Assembly: GCA_016208915.1 (NCBI GenBank)
Contig: JACQXE010000077.1
Coordinates: 1-59,814, forward strand
Direction: 5' to 3'
DNA: 59,814 nt
From: Nitrospirota bacterium
GTDB lineage: Bacteria > Nitrospirota > Thermodesulfovibrionia > Thermodesulfovibrionales > UBA1546
Part shown: positions 43,573 through 53,599 of the stretch, piece by piece
Position numbering within the stretch: the stretch's first letter is position 1
How the letters are laid out: each line of letters starts with the position of its first letter
Made by a program: the position numbers and the translations under genes
The notes under the pieces: generated by a model
Databases searched by the model: none
Told to the model about the DNA's origin: nothing
What the model saw: only the letters and a program-made list of their open reading frames with translations

Positions 43573-44352
43573 ATGATTCTTGGTAAAAAACTTATTGTTG
43601 TAATGCCGGCTTATAATGCTGAAAAGACGCTGCGTCAGACCTATGAAGAACTGCCACATGAGTATGTGGATGATGTAATACTTGTTGATGATGCATCAAG
43701 GGACACTACTGCGAAGATAGCAGGAAAATTGGGGGTCAGAACAATTATTCACACAGAGAACATGGGATATGGCGCGAACCAGAAGACATGCTACCGTGAG
43801 GCGCTTAAGCTTGGTGCAGACATTGTGGTTATGGTTCATCCTGACTACCAGTATTCCCCGCGGCTTGTTACTGCAATGGCCTCTATGATTGCATCAGGGC
43901 ATTATGATATTGTGCTTGGCTCAAGGGTACTGGGAGGCGATGCACTAAAGGGAGGGATGCCCCTATATAAATATATTTCAAATAGATTCCTTACCCTTGT
44001 AGAGAATCTAATGCTCGGTATAAAATTGTCAGAATACCACACAGGTTATAGGGCTTTCACTAGGGAAGTATTAGAAACATTGCCACTCGAAGAAAACTCT
44101 GACGATTTTGTATTTGATAATGAGATGCTCGCGCAGGCAATCTATTTTGGATTCAAGATAGGAGAGTTAAGTTGTCCAACGAGATATTTTGAAGATGCAT
44201 CCTCGATAAATTTTAGCAGAAGTCTGAAGTACGGGTTCGGAGTTCTTGCAACCTCATTGAAATATGGATTACAGAGGCTAAAAATTAAAAAATTCTCCAT
44301 ATTTGACAGTAAAGGAAAAAGACTTATAACAAATGCAAAATTCCAGGCATAA
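43573..44352 (+). CDS. GT2 glycosyltransferase
   Basis: 259 residues with a GT2 start ([20 protein letters not shown]) and [19 protein letters not shown]. The usual DXD is HPD ([11 protein letters not shown]), as in one subfamily of polyprenyl-phosphate GT2. It overlaps the following GT-C gene by 20 bases. The set methyltransferase-GT2-GT-C points to a lipid-donor-based glycosylation unit. Confidence 0.83.
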   Translation: MILGKKLIVVMPAYNAEKTLRQTYEELPHEYVDDVILVDDASRDTTAKIAGKLGVRTIIHTENMGYGANQKTCYREALKLGADIVVMVHPDYQYSPRLVTAMASMIASGHYDIVLGSRVLGGDALKGGMPLYKYISNRFLTLVENLMLGIKLSEYHTGYRAFTREVLETLPLEENSDDFVFDNEMLAQAIYFGFKIGELSCPTRYFEDASSINFSRSLKYGFGVLATSLKYGLQRLKIKKFSIFDSKGKRLITNAKFQA

Positions 44353-46300
44353 AACTGGCTTGAGTGCTAGATTAACAATTCTTTTTATAATTACTATTTC
44401 CTTCCTGAGCATAGCAAAATTTGTAAGTTTATCTTCAGATCCTGATGTGCCATTTCTTTTTTCTCAGGACAAGGCAAGCTGGATACGGTTTGAGCGGCCT
44501 GTAAATCTCAAAGCACAGATTGGCAATGAAGTAACGACCTATAGAAAGCGTTTCAGATTGGAAACGATTCCCTTAAATTCAATACTTACTATTCATGCTA
44601 TGAGCACAGCAGAAGTATATTTTGATGGTCATCTCATTTTACCTTTTACTGTTAGCCTTCAGGATTGGAAAAAGCCCCAAACAATCAATCTTAATAATTT
44701 TCTTACAACCGGAGAACATGAAATCTACATCACTGTTTTTAATAAAAATGGGCCTGCACTCTTGCTTGCTTATTGTGAAGCACTAAAACTGTTTACAGGA
44801 GAAGATTGGGAGGCAAGTCTTGATAGAACAGATTGGGCACAGGCAGTGCCTGTTGATAGGATAAGTACGCCGGAGTTGTCAAAAAATTTTACCAGTCCCA
44901 CCGAATCTTTTTTATCACTTATTCCTTTCTATCTGCCCTTATTTGTCGTTATTTTTTTCTTGACCATATTTTTGCACTTCAAGCCAGATCGAATTGGTTG
45001 GATAAGGAAGTTGATGTCAAATCCATCTAAAATTAGGTGGCTACTCTTAGGAGCCTGGACAGTACTTGCAATGAACAATATAGCAAAGATTCCCCTCTAC
45101 ATTGGGTTTGATGTAAAGGAACATTATGATTACATAATGTATGTTGCTGAGAAATGGCGAGTACCTTTACCTAATGAAGGCTGGCAGATGTTTCAGTCGC
45201 CGCTTTATTATTTAATTTCAGCTGCTCTGTATTCAATTTTATCTCAATTCTTTAGCATAAAAACTGTGGCAATAATGCTAAGAATTATCCCTCTGATTTC
45301 AGGAGCCATGCAGGTTGAGATATCCTATCGGGCAGTGAGGTATATTTTCCCAACAAGATGGGATCTCCAGGTGATGGGAACAATTATTGGAGGTCTCCTG
45401 CCGATGAACCTTTATATTTCTCAGGTTGTTGGAAACGAACCATTGTCAGGAATCCTTTCTGCAACAGTGGTAATTATGGGATTGAGGTTACTGCAGTCTG
45501 GCAGAGATATTTTTCAAAAGAAGCATTTGGTATTTTTAGGGGCTGTTTTAGGTTTTGCACTCCTGACGAAAGTAACAGCAGTATTACTTATTCCTCCAGT
45601 CATGTTTTTGCTAATCTATGTGATGTTAAAAAATGGGCAGTCAATAAAAAACATTATTGCAGGGCTTTTGTTAGTCTTAAGTGTTACATTTATTATCTCG
45701 GGCTGGTATTATCTGCGAAACTGGATAGAGCTCGGTAAACCTTTTATCGGAGGCTGGGAGAGTTCTCGCCAGATTGTCTGGTGGCAGGATCCAGGCTATA
45801 GGACAATGCAGGATTCCATTTCTTTTGGAAAATCTTTAACTTATCCTATATATTCCGCAGTCAATGGTTTCTGGGATTCGATTTATTCTACACTCTGGCT
45901 GGATGGATTTATTGGTTCTATAACCTCCTATGAATTCCGACCTCCGTGGAATTATAATTTTATGCTTTCAGGAGCCTTGCTTGCATTATTACCAACTGCA
46001 GGAATTATTATTGGTATCTTGGCAACTGTGTTGAGACCTTCGACTGCCTCACAGAATGGCCAACTTTTTTCTGTATATTGTATTGGAATTTATTTTATCG
46101 CATTATTTTATCTCTATAGTAATGTTCCAATCTATAGCACTGCAAAGGCAACATATACCCTTGGTCTTATACCATGCTATGCAATTATGTGTGTAACCGG
46201 TCTTAATTTTATTATGAGTAATATATATATGCGTGCAGGTATTTATGCGTTGTTTTCGTGCTGGGCTATTGCTGCATATCTTTCATATCTTGTGCTGTAG
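44333..46300 (+). CDS. GT-C membrane glycosyltransferase (PMT/ArnT-like)
   Basis: 655 residues with 11-13 hydrophobic spans. A beta-rich extracellular segment (about residues 35-160) follows the first span, and the typical GT-C acidic loop [16 protein letters not shown] appears after the second to third spans. Such enzymes transfer a sugar from a polyprenyl phosphate donor to protein or lipid on the outer face of the inner membrane. The start codon lies inside the upstream GT2 gene. Confidence 0.75.
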   Translation: MQNSRHKTGLSARLTILFIITISFLSIAKFVSLSSDPDVPFLFSQDKASWIRFERPVNLKAQIGNEVTTYRKRFRLETIPLNSILTIHAMSTAEVYFDGHLILPFTVSLQDWKKPQTINLNNFLTTGEHEIYITVFNKNGPALLLAYCEALKLFTGEDWEASLDRTDWAQAVPVDRISTPELSKNFTSPTESFLSLIPFYLPLFVVIFFLTIFLHFKPDRIGWIRKLMSNPSKIRWLLLGAWTVLAMNNIAKIPLYIGFDVKEHYDYIMYVAEKWRVPLPNEGWQMFQSPLYYLISAALYSILSQFFSIKTVAIMLRIIPLISGAMQVEISYRAVRYIFPTRWDLQVMGTIIGGLLPMNLYISQVVGNEPLSGILSATVVIMGLRLLQSGRDIFQKKHLVFLGAVLGFALLTKVTAVLLIPPVMFLLIYVMLKNGQSIKNIIAGLLLVLSVTFIISGWYYLRNWIELGKPFIGGWESSRQIVWWQDPGYRTMQDSISFGKSLTYPIYSAVNGFWDSIYSTLWLDGFIGSITSYEFRPPWNYNFMLSGALLALLPTAGIIIGILATVLRPSTASQNGQLFSVYCIGIYFIALFYLYSNVPIYSTAKATYTLGLIPCYAIMCVTGLNFIMSNIYMRAGIYALFSCWAIAAYLSYLVL

Positions 46301-46312
46301 GCTGATTATGAG

Positions 46313-48217
46313 ATGAAGACTAAAATTGATATGAGTAAGATACAAAAAGTTAAGCCATTTGCCATTTCAGTTGCACTACTCACATTTTTAATATATCTGC
46401 CGTCGCTTAAAAATGGATTTGTCAATTGGGATGATGATTCCTATATCTATGAGAACTTTTTTATTCGGGATATAGGGATAAAGCTTTTCGAATGGGCATT
46501 TTTGAGGTTTAATGTAGCCAACTGGCATCCATTGACATGGGTATCTCACAGTATTGATTATGCAATCTGGGGGCTGAGTCCATTAGGGCATCATCTGACG
46601 AATAACATATTACATGCGATAAATACTTTTATAGTTGTATTGCTGGTTGTAAGACTTCTTGGTATTGTCAGAAGCAGGGGAATGGACAAAGGTCATTCAG
46701 AGTCATTTTTAACCGAGAGGGGGATGTTTATAACAGGTGTGACAACAGGGTTATTATTTGGAGTTCATCCCATACATGTAGAGTCAGTGGCATGGGTTTC
46801 TTAGAGGAAGGATGTTCTTTGCGCATTATTTTTTTTACTTAGTATTTTGTCATATCTGAGATATGTAGATATTACAGATAAGCAGAAAGAGTTAACACCG
46901 AGACGTTTTAATAAAAACTACTTATTAACATTAGGGTTATTTATTCTTGCCCTTTTAAGCAAGCCGATGGCAGTAACATTACCAGTTGTACTTTTGATAT
47001 TAGACTGGTATCCATGTCAGAGGCTAAAGGGGTTAAAGGTATATAGGGGCGTACTTATTGAGAAGCTTCCATTTTTTGTATTGAGTCTTGGTTCATCAAT
47101 AATAACAGTTCTTGCACAGAGGTCGGGGAAGGCTGTCATGTCATTGGAATTTGCCCCATTAGCATTAAGGATAATTGTAGGTGTTAAAACCTTCATTGCT
47201 TATCTCTGGAAGATACTTTTACCTTTGAATTTAACACCATTTTATCCTTATCCAAGAAGCGGTTCTTTTTTGTCATTGAAATATCTGGGGCCGATCCTGT
47301 TGGTGATTGGAATTACAGCATTTTGTATAGTTGTATTAAAGAGGCAGAGATTATGGTTGGCAGTATGGAGTTATTATGTCATAACACTGCTTCCTGTATC
47401 GGGTATTATTCAGGTAGGATTTCAATCAATGGCAGATAGATATACTTATTTGCCAAGTCTTGGACCATTTTTTGTTATAGGCTTAGTAGTAACACTGGTT
47501 TATGAAAGAGTGAGCACTTCAGAAAAGTGGGGTCTGGTTTTTAAGGTGTTTAGTGCTGCTATAGTTGTTGTACTTATGTGGCTGAGTATACAGCAGATTG
47601 GAGTATGGAAGGATAGCCTTACTTTATGGAATTATGTTATTAAGGAAAAGTCTGTGAAAAATCCCGTTGCTTATTATCATAGAGGAATTGCCTATTATGA
47701 GGATGGCAAATATGATAGGGCAATTGAAGATTATACCACTGCAATTGCTCTCAATCCCGATTATTTTGAGGCGTATAACAATCGTGGGGTCACACATGGA
47801 AGGAAGGGGGAATATAACAGGGCAATTGAAGACTATGATATGGCAATTGCTCTAAGTCAGGATTTCAGGGTCTATAATAATCGCGGTAATACCTATATTA
47901 CAAAGGGTCTATTAGAGAGAGCAATAGAGGATTTTAATAAGGCAATAGCTATAAATCCTGATTCTGATGAGGCATATAGCAGCCGTGGGATTGCTTGCTA
48001 TTTAAAGGGTCAATATGACAAGGCATTTGAAGATTTCAAAAAGGCGATTGAGTTGAATCAAAATAATGCAGAGGCATATATTAATCTGGGATATGTATAC
48101 CTTCAGATGGGTAATAGAGAGCTTGCCATTTCAGATTTACAGAAAGGATGTAATTTAGGAAATAAAAACGGATGTAAGACATTGCAGAATTTATTAAATA
48201 ATAATCTTAGGCAGTAG
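46313..48217 (+). pseudogene. TMTC-like mannosyltransferase with TPR repeats, interrupted by an amber codon
   Basis: A 635-codon reading frame (634 amino acids if the amber is read through) is broken once, by TAG at 46802-46804 (residue 164). The intact paralogue at 48272 has GAG there. Before and after, the protein matches that paralogue: GFVNWDDDSYIYEN, the HPIHVESVAWVS motif of the TMTC family, about ten membrane spans, and four TPR units at the C terminus. Only one base separates it from an intact gene. The product is a 163-residue membrane fragment unless the stop is suppressed or the base is a sequencing error. Confidence 0.85.
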
Positions 48218-48271
48218 CTGTTATGCTTGAGTAATATAAGAATCAACATTGCAGGGAAAAGGTCAAAGTAA

Positions 48272-50044
48272 ATGGTTAGACTTCAGAAAACTAAAACTCT
48301 CATTGTTGTTTTACTTGCGCTTATTACATTTTTAGTATATTTGCCATCTCTCCAGAACGAATTTGTAAACTGGGATGACGATCATTATGTTTATGAGAAT
48401 CCGCATATTCAAACATTTAATCTGCAGTTTTTCAGATGGGCATTCTTTAAATTTAATATTGCCAACTGGCACCCCCTGACGTGGATATCCCATGCAATTG
48501 ATTATGCAGTCTGGGGGTTGAATCCATTAGGGCATCATCTGACCAATAATATTCTACATGCGATAAACACCCTTATAGTTGTATTGTTGGTTGTAAGGCT
48601 TCTTGGGGTTGTCAGAATCAAGGGAATGGGTAATAGTCATTCGGAGTTTTTAACTGAAAGGGGAGCGCTTATAACAGGAGTGACAACTGGGTTGTTATTT
48701 GGCCTTCATCCCATACATGTAGAGTCAGTGGCATGGGTTTCTGAGAGGAAGGATGTTCTTTGCGCATTATTTTTTTTACTTAGTGTCATGTCGTATCTGA
48801 AATATGTAGCTATTGCAGATAATCAGAAGAAGTTTTTTAATAAGCGCTATCTATTTACATTTGGTTTTTTTATTTTAGCATTGCTAAGCAAACCTATGGC
48901 AGTAACGCTTCCGGCTATCCTGCTGATATTGGACTGGTATCCATTTCAAAGGATCAGGTCTGAAAAGATACTAAAGACTATATTTATTGAAAAACTTCCA
49001 TTTTTTGCAATGAGTCTTGCTTCAGCGGCGATAACAATCCTTGCACAGAGGTCAGCAAAGGCTATAGCTTCAATGGAAACTATAACGTTTTCAACGAGGG
49101 TGATTGTAAGTACAAAGGCATTGGTTTCTTATCTTTGGAAGATGCTTTTGCCTGTAAATTTAAATCCTTTTTATCCTTATCCGAAAGATGTGTCTTTATT
49201 ATCATTTAAATATCTGTTGCCAATCTTATTAGTGATTGGAATAACAATAACCTGTATTGTTGTATTAAAGAAGCAAAGATTATGGTTGGCAGTATGGAGT
49301 TATTATGTCATAACACTGCTTCCTGTGATTGGCATTATTCAGGTAGGGAATCAATCAATGGCAGATAGATATACTTATTTGCCAAGTCTTGGACCATTCC
49401 TAATTGTGGGTCTTGGAACTATGTGGTCTCTTGGAAAAATTGTTTTTAAAAAACAGAGTCAAATAGTCAGTGCAGTAAGTATTGTTGTAACTATTCTTTT
49501 GGTTATCCTCGTCTCATATAGAACTGGTGAACATATCGGTATATGGAAGGATAGCTTTACTCTGTGGAATTACATTATTGTAAAGGAACCCCAAAGAGTT
49601 CCTTTTGCATATCTAAACCGTGGAACTGCTTTTGAAAAAACAGGTCAGTATGATAAGGCAATTGAAGACTATAATATGGCAATAATTCTGAAACCAGACT
49701 ACTTTGAGGCTTATAATAATCGCGGACTTGGGAACGGTAAAACCGGTTTGTTTGGCAAGGCAATAGAAGATTTTAGTAAAGCAATTGCTATAAATTCGAA
49801 ATTTGATGAAGCCTATAATAATCGGGGAGTTGCTTATTACCTAATTAATGAGCATAACAAGGCATTTGAAGATTTCAAAAAGGCAATTGAGTTGAATCAA
49901 AATAATGCAGAGGCATATGTTAACAGGGGTTATGTTTATCTTCAAAAGGGCATTAAAGAGTTTGCTGTTTTAGATTTTGAGAAGGGTTGTGCTTTGGGAA
50001 ATCAGAACGGTTGTAAGGCATTTCAGGATCTATTAAGGAAATAG
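48272..50044 (+). CDS. TMTC-like O-mannosyltransferase with TPR repeats
   Basis: 590 residues. The N-terminal membrane part contains EFVNWDDDHYVYENPH, WHPLTWISHAIDYAVWG and HPIHVESVAWVSERKDVL, a layout shared with eukaryotic TMTC1-4 (GT-C type O-mannosyltransferases). About ten membrane spans are followed by four TPR units (TGQYDKAIEDYNMAI and similar), facing the periplasm. A role in glycosylating exported proteins is likely by family, but substrates are unknown. Patches of identical DNA shared with the preceding paralogue suggest gene conversion. Confidence 0.78.
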   Translation: MVRLQKTKTLIVVLLALITFLVYLPSLQNEFVNWDDDHYVYENPHIQTFNLQFFRWAFFKFNIANWHPLTWISHAIDYAVWGLNPLGHHLTNNILHAINTLIVVLLVVRLLGVVRIKGMGNSHSEFLTERGALITGVTTGLLFGLHPIHVESVAWVSERKDVLCALFFLLSVMSYLKYVAIADNQKKFFNKRYLFTFGFFILALLSKPMAVTLPAILLILDWYPFQRIRSEKILKTIFIEKLPFFAMSLASAAITILAQRSAKAIASMETITFSTRVIVSTKALVSYLWKMLLPVNLNPFYPYPKDVSLLSFKYLLPILLVIGITITCIVVLKKQRLWLAVWSYYVITLLPVIGIIQVGNQSMADRYTYLPSLGPFLIVGLGTMWSLGKIVFKKQSQIVSAVSIVVTILLVILVSYRTGEHIGIWKDSFTLWNYIIVKEPQRVPFAYLNRGTAFEKTGQYDKAIEDYNMAIILKPDYFEAYNNRGLGNGKTGLFGKAIEDFSKAIAINSKFDEAYNNRGVAYYLINEHNKAFEDFKKAIELNQNNAEAYVNRGYVYLQKGIKEFAVLDFEKGCALGNQNGCKAFQDLLRK

Positions 50045-50110
50045 TTATCTTTTACCTGACTCCCAAATTCCCAAGATAAAATCTTATCATTTTTTATATA
50101 ATTAAAAAAC

Positions 50111-51271
50111 ATGAAGAAAATTACGATTCTCGGCTCGACAGGCTCGATAGGACAGAGCACTCTTGATGTTGTATCACGGAATAGAGAAAACTTCAGGATA
50201 GTTGCGTTATCTGCCGGTAGAAACCTTGACCTTTTTGAACAGCAAATAAAATCATTTGCACCAGATGTTGTTGCTGTTGCTGACAGAAATACTGCGGATT
50301 CTCTTAGTAAAAGAATAAATGGGGTTGAAATACTCTATGGCACTGAGGGGATTAGCCAGGTCGCTGCATATGAGAAATCAGATTTTGTGGTTTCGGCAAT
50401 CGTAGGTTTTGCAGGCCTTATGCCAACCCTTTCTGCTGTAAAGGCAGGAAAGACAATAGGACTTGCCAATAAAGAATCTCTTGTTGTGGCTGGAGAGATA
50501 GTCATGGCAGAAGCAGCAAGAACAGGCTCGAAGATAATCCCGGTTGACAGCGAGCATAGTGCAATATTCCAGTGCATCGAGGGCAGAAAAAAGGATTCCA
50601 TAAGAAGGATCGTCCTTACAGCATCAGGTGGGCCGTTCTTCGGCAAGAGTAAGAGTGAATTGATGAAGGTCACGGTAGAAGATGCCCTGAGGCATCCTAA
50701 CTGGGATATGGGCAGAAAGATAAGCATTGACTCGGCAACACTCATGAATAAGGGACTTGAGGTGATAGAGGCACATCATCTCTTCGGTCTCTCTCCTGAT
50801 GATATTGATGTTCTTATCCATCCCCAGAGCATTGTTCATTCAATGGTTGAGTTCAAGGACAGAAGCTATATGGCACAGCTTTCTGTCCCTAATATGAAGG
50901 GGCCTATAGCTTATGCGCTTTCTTACCCTGAGAGACTTGAAGATTCTATCCCGTCTCTTGACCTCAGCAAGATTGGAAAACTTACATTCCATAAGCCTGA
51001 CACAGAAAGCTTCCCATGCCTTTCGTATGCCTATGAGGCATGCAGGGAAGGAGGCACAATGCTTGCTGTTTTGAATGCTGCAAATGAGGTCGCTGTGGAT
51101 GCTTTTCTCAGAAGGGCAATCGGCTTTAATGACATTCCTGTTATAATTAAAAGCGCTATACAGTTGCATAAGAGGAAATCCATTTCAGGCATAGAAGATG
51201 TTATCAGTGCTGACACATGGGCAAGACAGATTTCAAAAGAGATAGTCAGGGACTTTAGAATTAAAGCCTAA
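50111..51271 (+). CDS. dxr: 1-deoxy-D-xylulose 5-phosphate reductoisomerase
   Basis: 386 residues with GSTGSIGQSTLDV for NADPH, VDSEHSAIFQCIEG for metal and substrate, and ASGGPFFGKSKSEL. It makes MEP for isoprenoid synthesis, which ends in the UppS product. A TATAAT at 50097-50102 lies so close to the ATG (50111) that the transcript would be nearly leaderless, so it is doubtful as a promoter. Confidence 0.95.
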   Translation: MKKITILGSTGSIGQSTLDVVSRNRENFRIVALSAGRNLDLFEQQIKSFAPDVVAVADRNTADSLSKRINGVEILYGTEGISQVAAYEKSDFVVSAIVGFAGLMPTLSAVKAGKTIGLANKESLVVAGEIVMAEAARTGSKIIPVDSEHSAIFQCIEGRKKDSIRRIVLTASGGPFFGKSKSELMKVTVEDALRHPNWDMGRKISIDSATLMNKGLEVIEAHHLFGLSPDDIDVLIHPQSIVHSMVEFKDRSYMAQLSVPNMKGPIAYALSYPERLEDSIPSLDLSKIGKLTFHKPDTESFPCLSYAYEACREGGTMLAVLNAANEVAVDAFLRRAIGFNDIPVIIKSAIQLHKRKSISGIEDVISADTWARQISKEIVRDFRIKA

Positions 51272-51303
51272 TGTCCTGTCTCATAAATAAGTTTACACAA
51301 TTC

Positions 51304-51370
51304 TGTCATTCCCGCTTGTCGGGAATCCTTCTTTTAAAAGGGGAAAGATTCTGGACAAGCCAGAATGACA
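51304..51370. repeat. REP-like palindromic element
   Basis: The outer arms TGTCATTC and GAATGACA enclose two perfect hairpins: ATTCCCG/CGGGAAT with loop CTTGT and ATTCTGG/CCAGAAT with loop ACAAG. The two loops are complementary, so the whole element can form one long cruciform or a kissing pair. It is related to the element at 8527. Confidence 0.75.
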
Positions 51371-51426
51371 CTTCAAAAAGTGTAAAGAACTGTTACAGAC
51401 ACCACACTAGAAAAAGGAGATAAACG

Positions 51427-52497
51427 ATGTTTTTTCTTTCAGCGATTGTATTACTCGGCATACTGATATTTGTTCATGAACTTGGTCATTTTATATTTGC
51501 CAAGTCGCTTGGGGTAAGGGTACTGAAGTTTTCACTGGGTTTTGGCCCCCGGCTTATAGGCAGGAAATATGGTGAGACCGAATATCTTATATCAGCTGTA
51601 CCTCTTGGCGGCTATGTAAAGATGCTTGGAGAGGAGCCTGGTGAAGAATTAAGGGATGAAGACAGGGCCTTCGCATATAATTATCAGCCTGTATGGAAGA
51701 GATTTGTCATAGTCTTTTCAGGCCCGCTTTTTAATATCATCTTTGCTGCTATAGTTTTTGTCCTGATATTTTCATACGGAGTGCCTGTTCTCCTCCCTGA
51801 GATTGGCGAGGTTATGAAGTCTTCACCTGCAAACAATGCAGGGCTTTTAAATGGCGACAGGATTGTCGGAATTGATGGATCACCTGTCAATCAATGGGAT
51901 GAGATGACATCTGTTATTCATAAAAGCCCTGGAAAACCGCTTGCCTTTAAAATAAAAAGAGGCAATGAGACTATTGAGATTTTGATAACCCCTGAGAAGA
52001 AAGAAATACAAAACATATTCGGAGAGAAAAAAGAGGTCGGGCTGATAGGCATAAAACCAGCAGGAAGCACCCGCATAAGAAAAGAAGGGATTATGAATGC
52101 TGTGGCAATAGGAATCTTAAAAACATGGGAGATATCAGCCCTGACAGTCATCGGCATTGTAAAACTTATTCAGAGGATTGTGCCGGCTGACACTATCGGA
52201 GGTCCGATCCTTATTTTCCAGATGGCAGGCGAGCAGGCATCAATGGGAGCTATGAACTTTTTTACATTTATGGCAGTAATAAGCATAAACCTTGGAGTGC
52301 TGAACCTTCTTCCAATCCCGATTCTTGACGGCGGGCATATTCTTTTTCTGGCGGTTGAAACAATTAGGCGAAAACCACTCAGCGAAAAGATGACGGCAAT
52401 AGCTCAGAAAATCGGCCTTGCTTTTATTATCACATTGATGGTCTTTGCGCTGTATAATGACATAATGAGACTTATAACTGGGAAGACAATACCTTAA
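51427..52497 (+). CDS. rseP: site-2 protease RseP
   Basis: 356 residues with HELGH at residues 17-21, a PDZ domain about 110-190, and the second metal motif NLLPIPILDGGH near 295-306. It cleaves membrane-bound anti-sigma factors in stress signalling and clears signal peptides. It is 155 nt downstream of dxr, with the REP-like element in the gap, which probably affects mRNA stability. Confidence 0.95.
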   Translation: MFFLSAIVLLGILIFVHELGHFIFAKSLGVRVLKFSLGFGPRLIGRKYGETEYLISAVPLGGYVKMLGEEPGEELRDEDRAFAYNYQPVWKRFVIVFSGPLFNIIFAAIVFVLIFSYGVPVLLPEIGEVMKSSPANNAGLLNGDRIVGIDGSPVNQWDEMTSVIHKSPGKPLAFKIKRGNETIEILITPEKKEIQNIFGEKKEVGLIGIKPAGSTRIRKEGIMNAVAIGILKTWEISALTVIGIVKLIQRIVPADTIGGPILIFQMAGEQASMGAMNFFTFMAVISINLGVLNLLPIPILDGGHILFLAVETIRRKPLSEKMTAIAQKIGLAFIITLMVFALYNDIMRLITGKTIP

Positions 52498-52551
52498 AAT
52501 GCAAATATCAAAAGTAAAAATTATGGAATCTTTAATTTTTGAATTTCATTT

Positions 52552-52992
52552 ATGAGACCGGCAGCAATAAAAAATCAGGTGTCAGCCGGCGGCGTTATAT
52601 TCAGGGAGAATAATGCTGCAATAGAGATTGCGCTTGTTTCAGTGAAAGGCGGTAATGTCTGGTGTCTGCCAAAAGGCATTGTTGACAGGGACGAAAAACC
52701 AGAAGAGACTGCGGTCAGGGAGGTCAAAGAGGAAACAGGGCTTGAAGGCAGGATAATAGAGCAGATAGGCAAGATCTCTTACTGGTACTACATCAGGGAA
52801 GAAAATTCAAGATGCAGGAAGACTGTGCATTTTTATCTCATGAATTATCTCAGCGGCAATACTGCTGATCACGATACAGAGGTTGATGAGGCAGCATGGT
52901 TTTCGATTGACGAGGCTCTGAAGAAGGTAAGTTATAAGGGTGACAGAGAGATAATAGGAAAGGCAAAGGAGATGATTGAAAAAGCTGAGTAA
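52552..52992 (+). CDS. Nudix hydrolase
   Basis: 146 residues with the Nudix box spanning the G of GIVDRDE to the G of REVKEETGL, and a start SAGGVIFRENNA typical of Ap4A/diadenosine-type Nudix proteins. Substrate is unknown. Confidence 0.87.
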   Translation: MRPAAIKNQVSAGGVIFRENNAAIEIALVSVKGGNVWCLPKGIVDRDEKPEETAVREVKEETGLEGRIIEQIGKISYWYYIREENSRCRKTVHFYLMNYLSGNTADHDTEVDEAAWFSIDEALKKVSYKGDREIIGKAKEMIEKAE

Positions 52993-52996
52993 ACAA

Positions 52997-53118
52997 AACA
53001 GCATAGTGTTTTCGCTCATTCTCGGTCGTTCCGACCTCCGAGGATTTTGCCTCTCGATAATTAAGAATTCTTACTGTTGGTATATCAGCAAAATAAGCCG
53101 CTCAAACACTATGCTGTT
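52997..53118. repeat. 122-bp element with 15-bp perfect terminal inverted repeats
   Basis: AACAGCATAGTGTTT at 52997-53011 is the exact reverse complement of 53104-53118. Inside are GGTCG-TTC-CGACC (53024-53036), CTCGG/CCGAG and the palindrome TAAGAATTCTTA (about 53062-53073). It carries no coding frame of note. It fits a MITE-like non-autonomous element or a structured RNA between two genes. Confidence 0.65.
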
Positions 53119-53135
53119 CTGTTGGTTAGTATAAG

Positions 53136-53591
53136 ATGGAAAAAGTTTTAAATTGGGATAAACTAAAGATCGCTGTTGATAGTCTAAAGGCAAGGGGAAA
53201 AAAGATTGTCTTTACCAACGGCTGTTTTGATATCCTGCATATTGGGCATATACGCTATCTCAAAGAGGCAAAAAAACTCGGAGATATGCTCATTATAGGG
53301 CTGAATTCAGATAAATCTGTAGCTGTGATAAAACCAGACAGGCCAGTCAACCGGCAGGATCACAGGGCAGAAGTGCTGGCATCCCTTGAACTGGTTGATT
53401 ATGTAACGCTGTTTGATGAAGACACGCCATACGAATTAATAAAACTGCTTAAGCCTGATGTTCTTGTTAAAGGCGGTGATTGGAAGACAGAAGATATTGT
53501 CGGCTCTGATATTGCAAAGGAGACTTACAGCCTTCCCTATGTAAAAGGCATATCCACAACAGGATTGATCGAAAAGATAAAGAGGCTTTAG
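53136..53591 (+). CDS. rfaE2: D-glycero-beta-D-manno-heptose 1-phosphate adenylyltransferase (RfaE2)
   Basis: 151 residues with FTNGCFDILHIGHIRYLKEA; the HxGH motif is H35-I-G-H38. This is the free-standing nucleotidyltransferase that makes ADP-heptose for LPS core. The kinase half (HldE/RfaE1) is not present in the window. The gene lies immediately downstream of the palindromic element. Confidence 0.9.
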   Translation: MEKVLNWDKLKIAVDSLKARGKKIVFTNGCFDILHIGHIRYLKEAKKLGDMLIIGLNSDKSVAVIKPDRPVNRQDHRAEVLASLELVDYVTLFDEDTPYELIKLLKPDVLVKGGDWKTEDIVGSDIAKETYSLPYVKGISTTGLIEKIKRL

Positions 53592-53599
53592 TTCTATTC

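Noticed and set aside
46802-46804. Amber recoded as pyrrolysine or a programmed read-through
   Set aside because: No pylTSBCD genes or downstream stem were seen, and the intact paralogue uses GAG. A simple nonsense mutation or sequencing error is more likely.
50097-50102. TATAAT just upstream of dxr as promoter
   Set aside because: It is only eight bases before the ATG with no -35 partner at the right distance, so it is kept as a chance match in AT-rich DNA.
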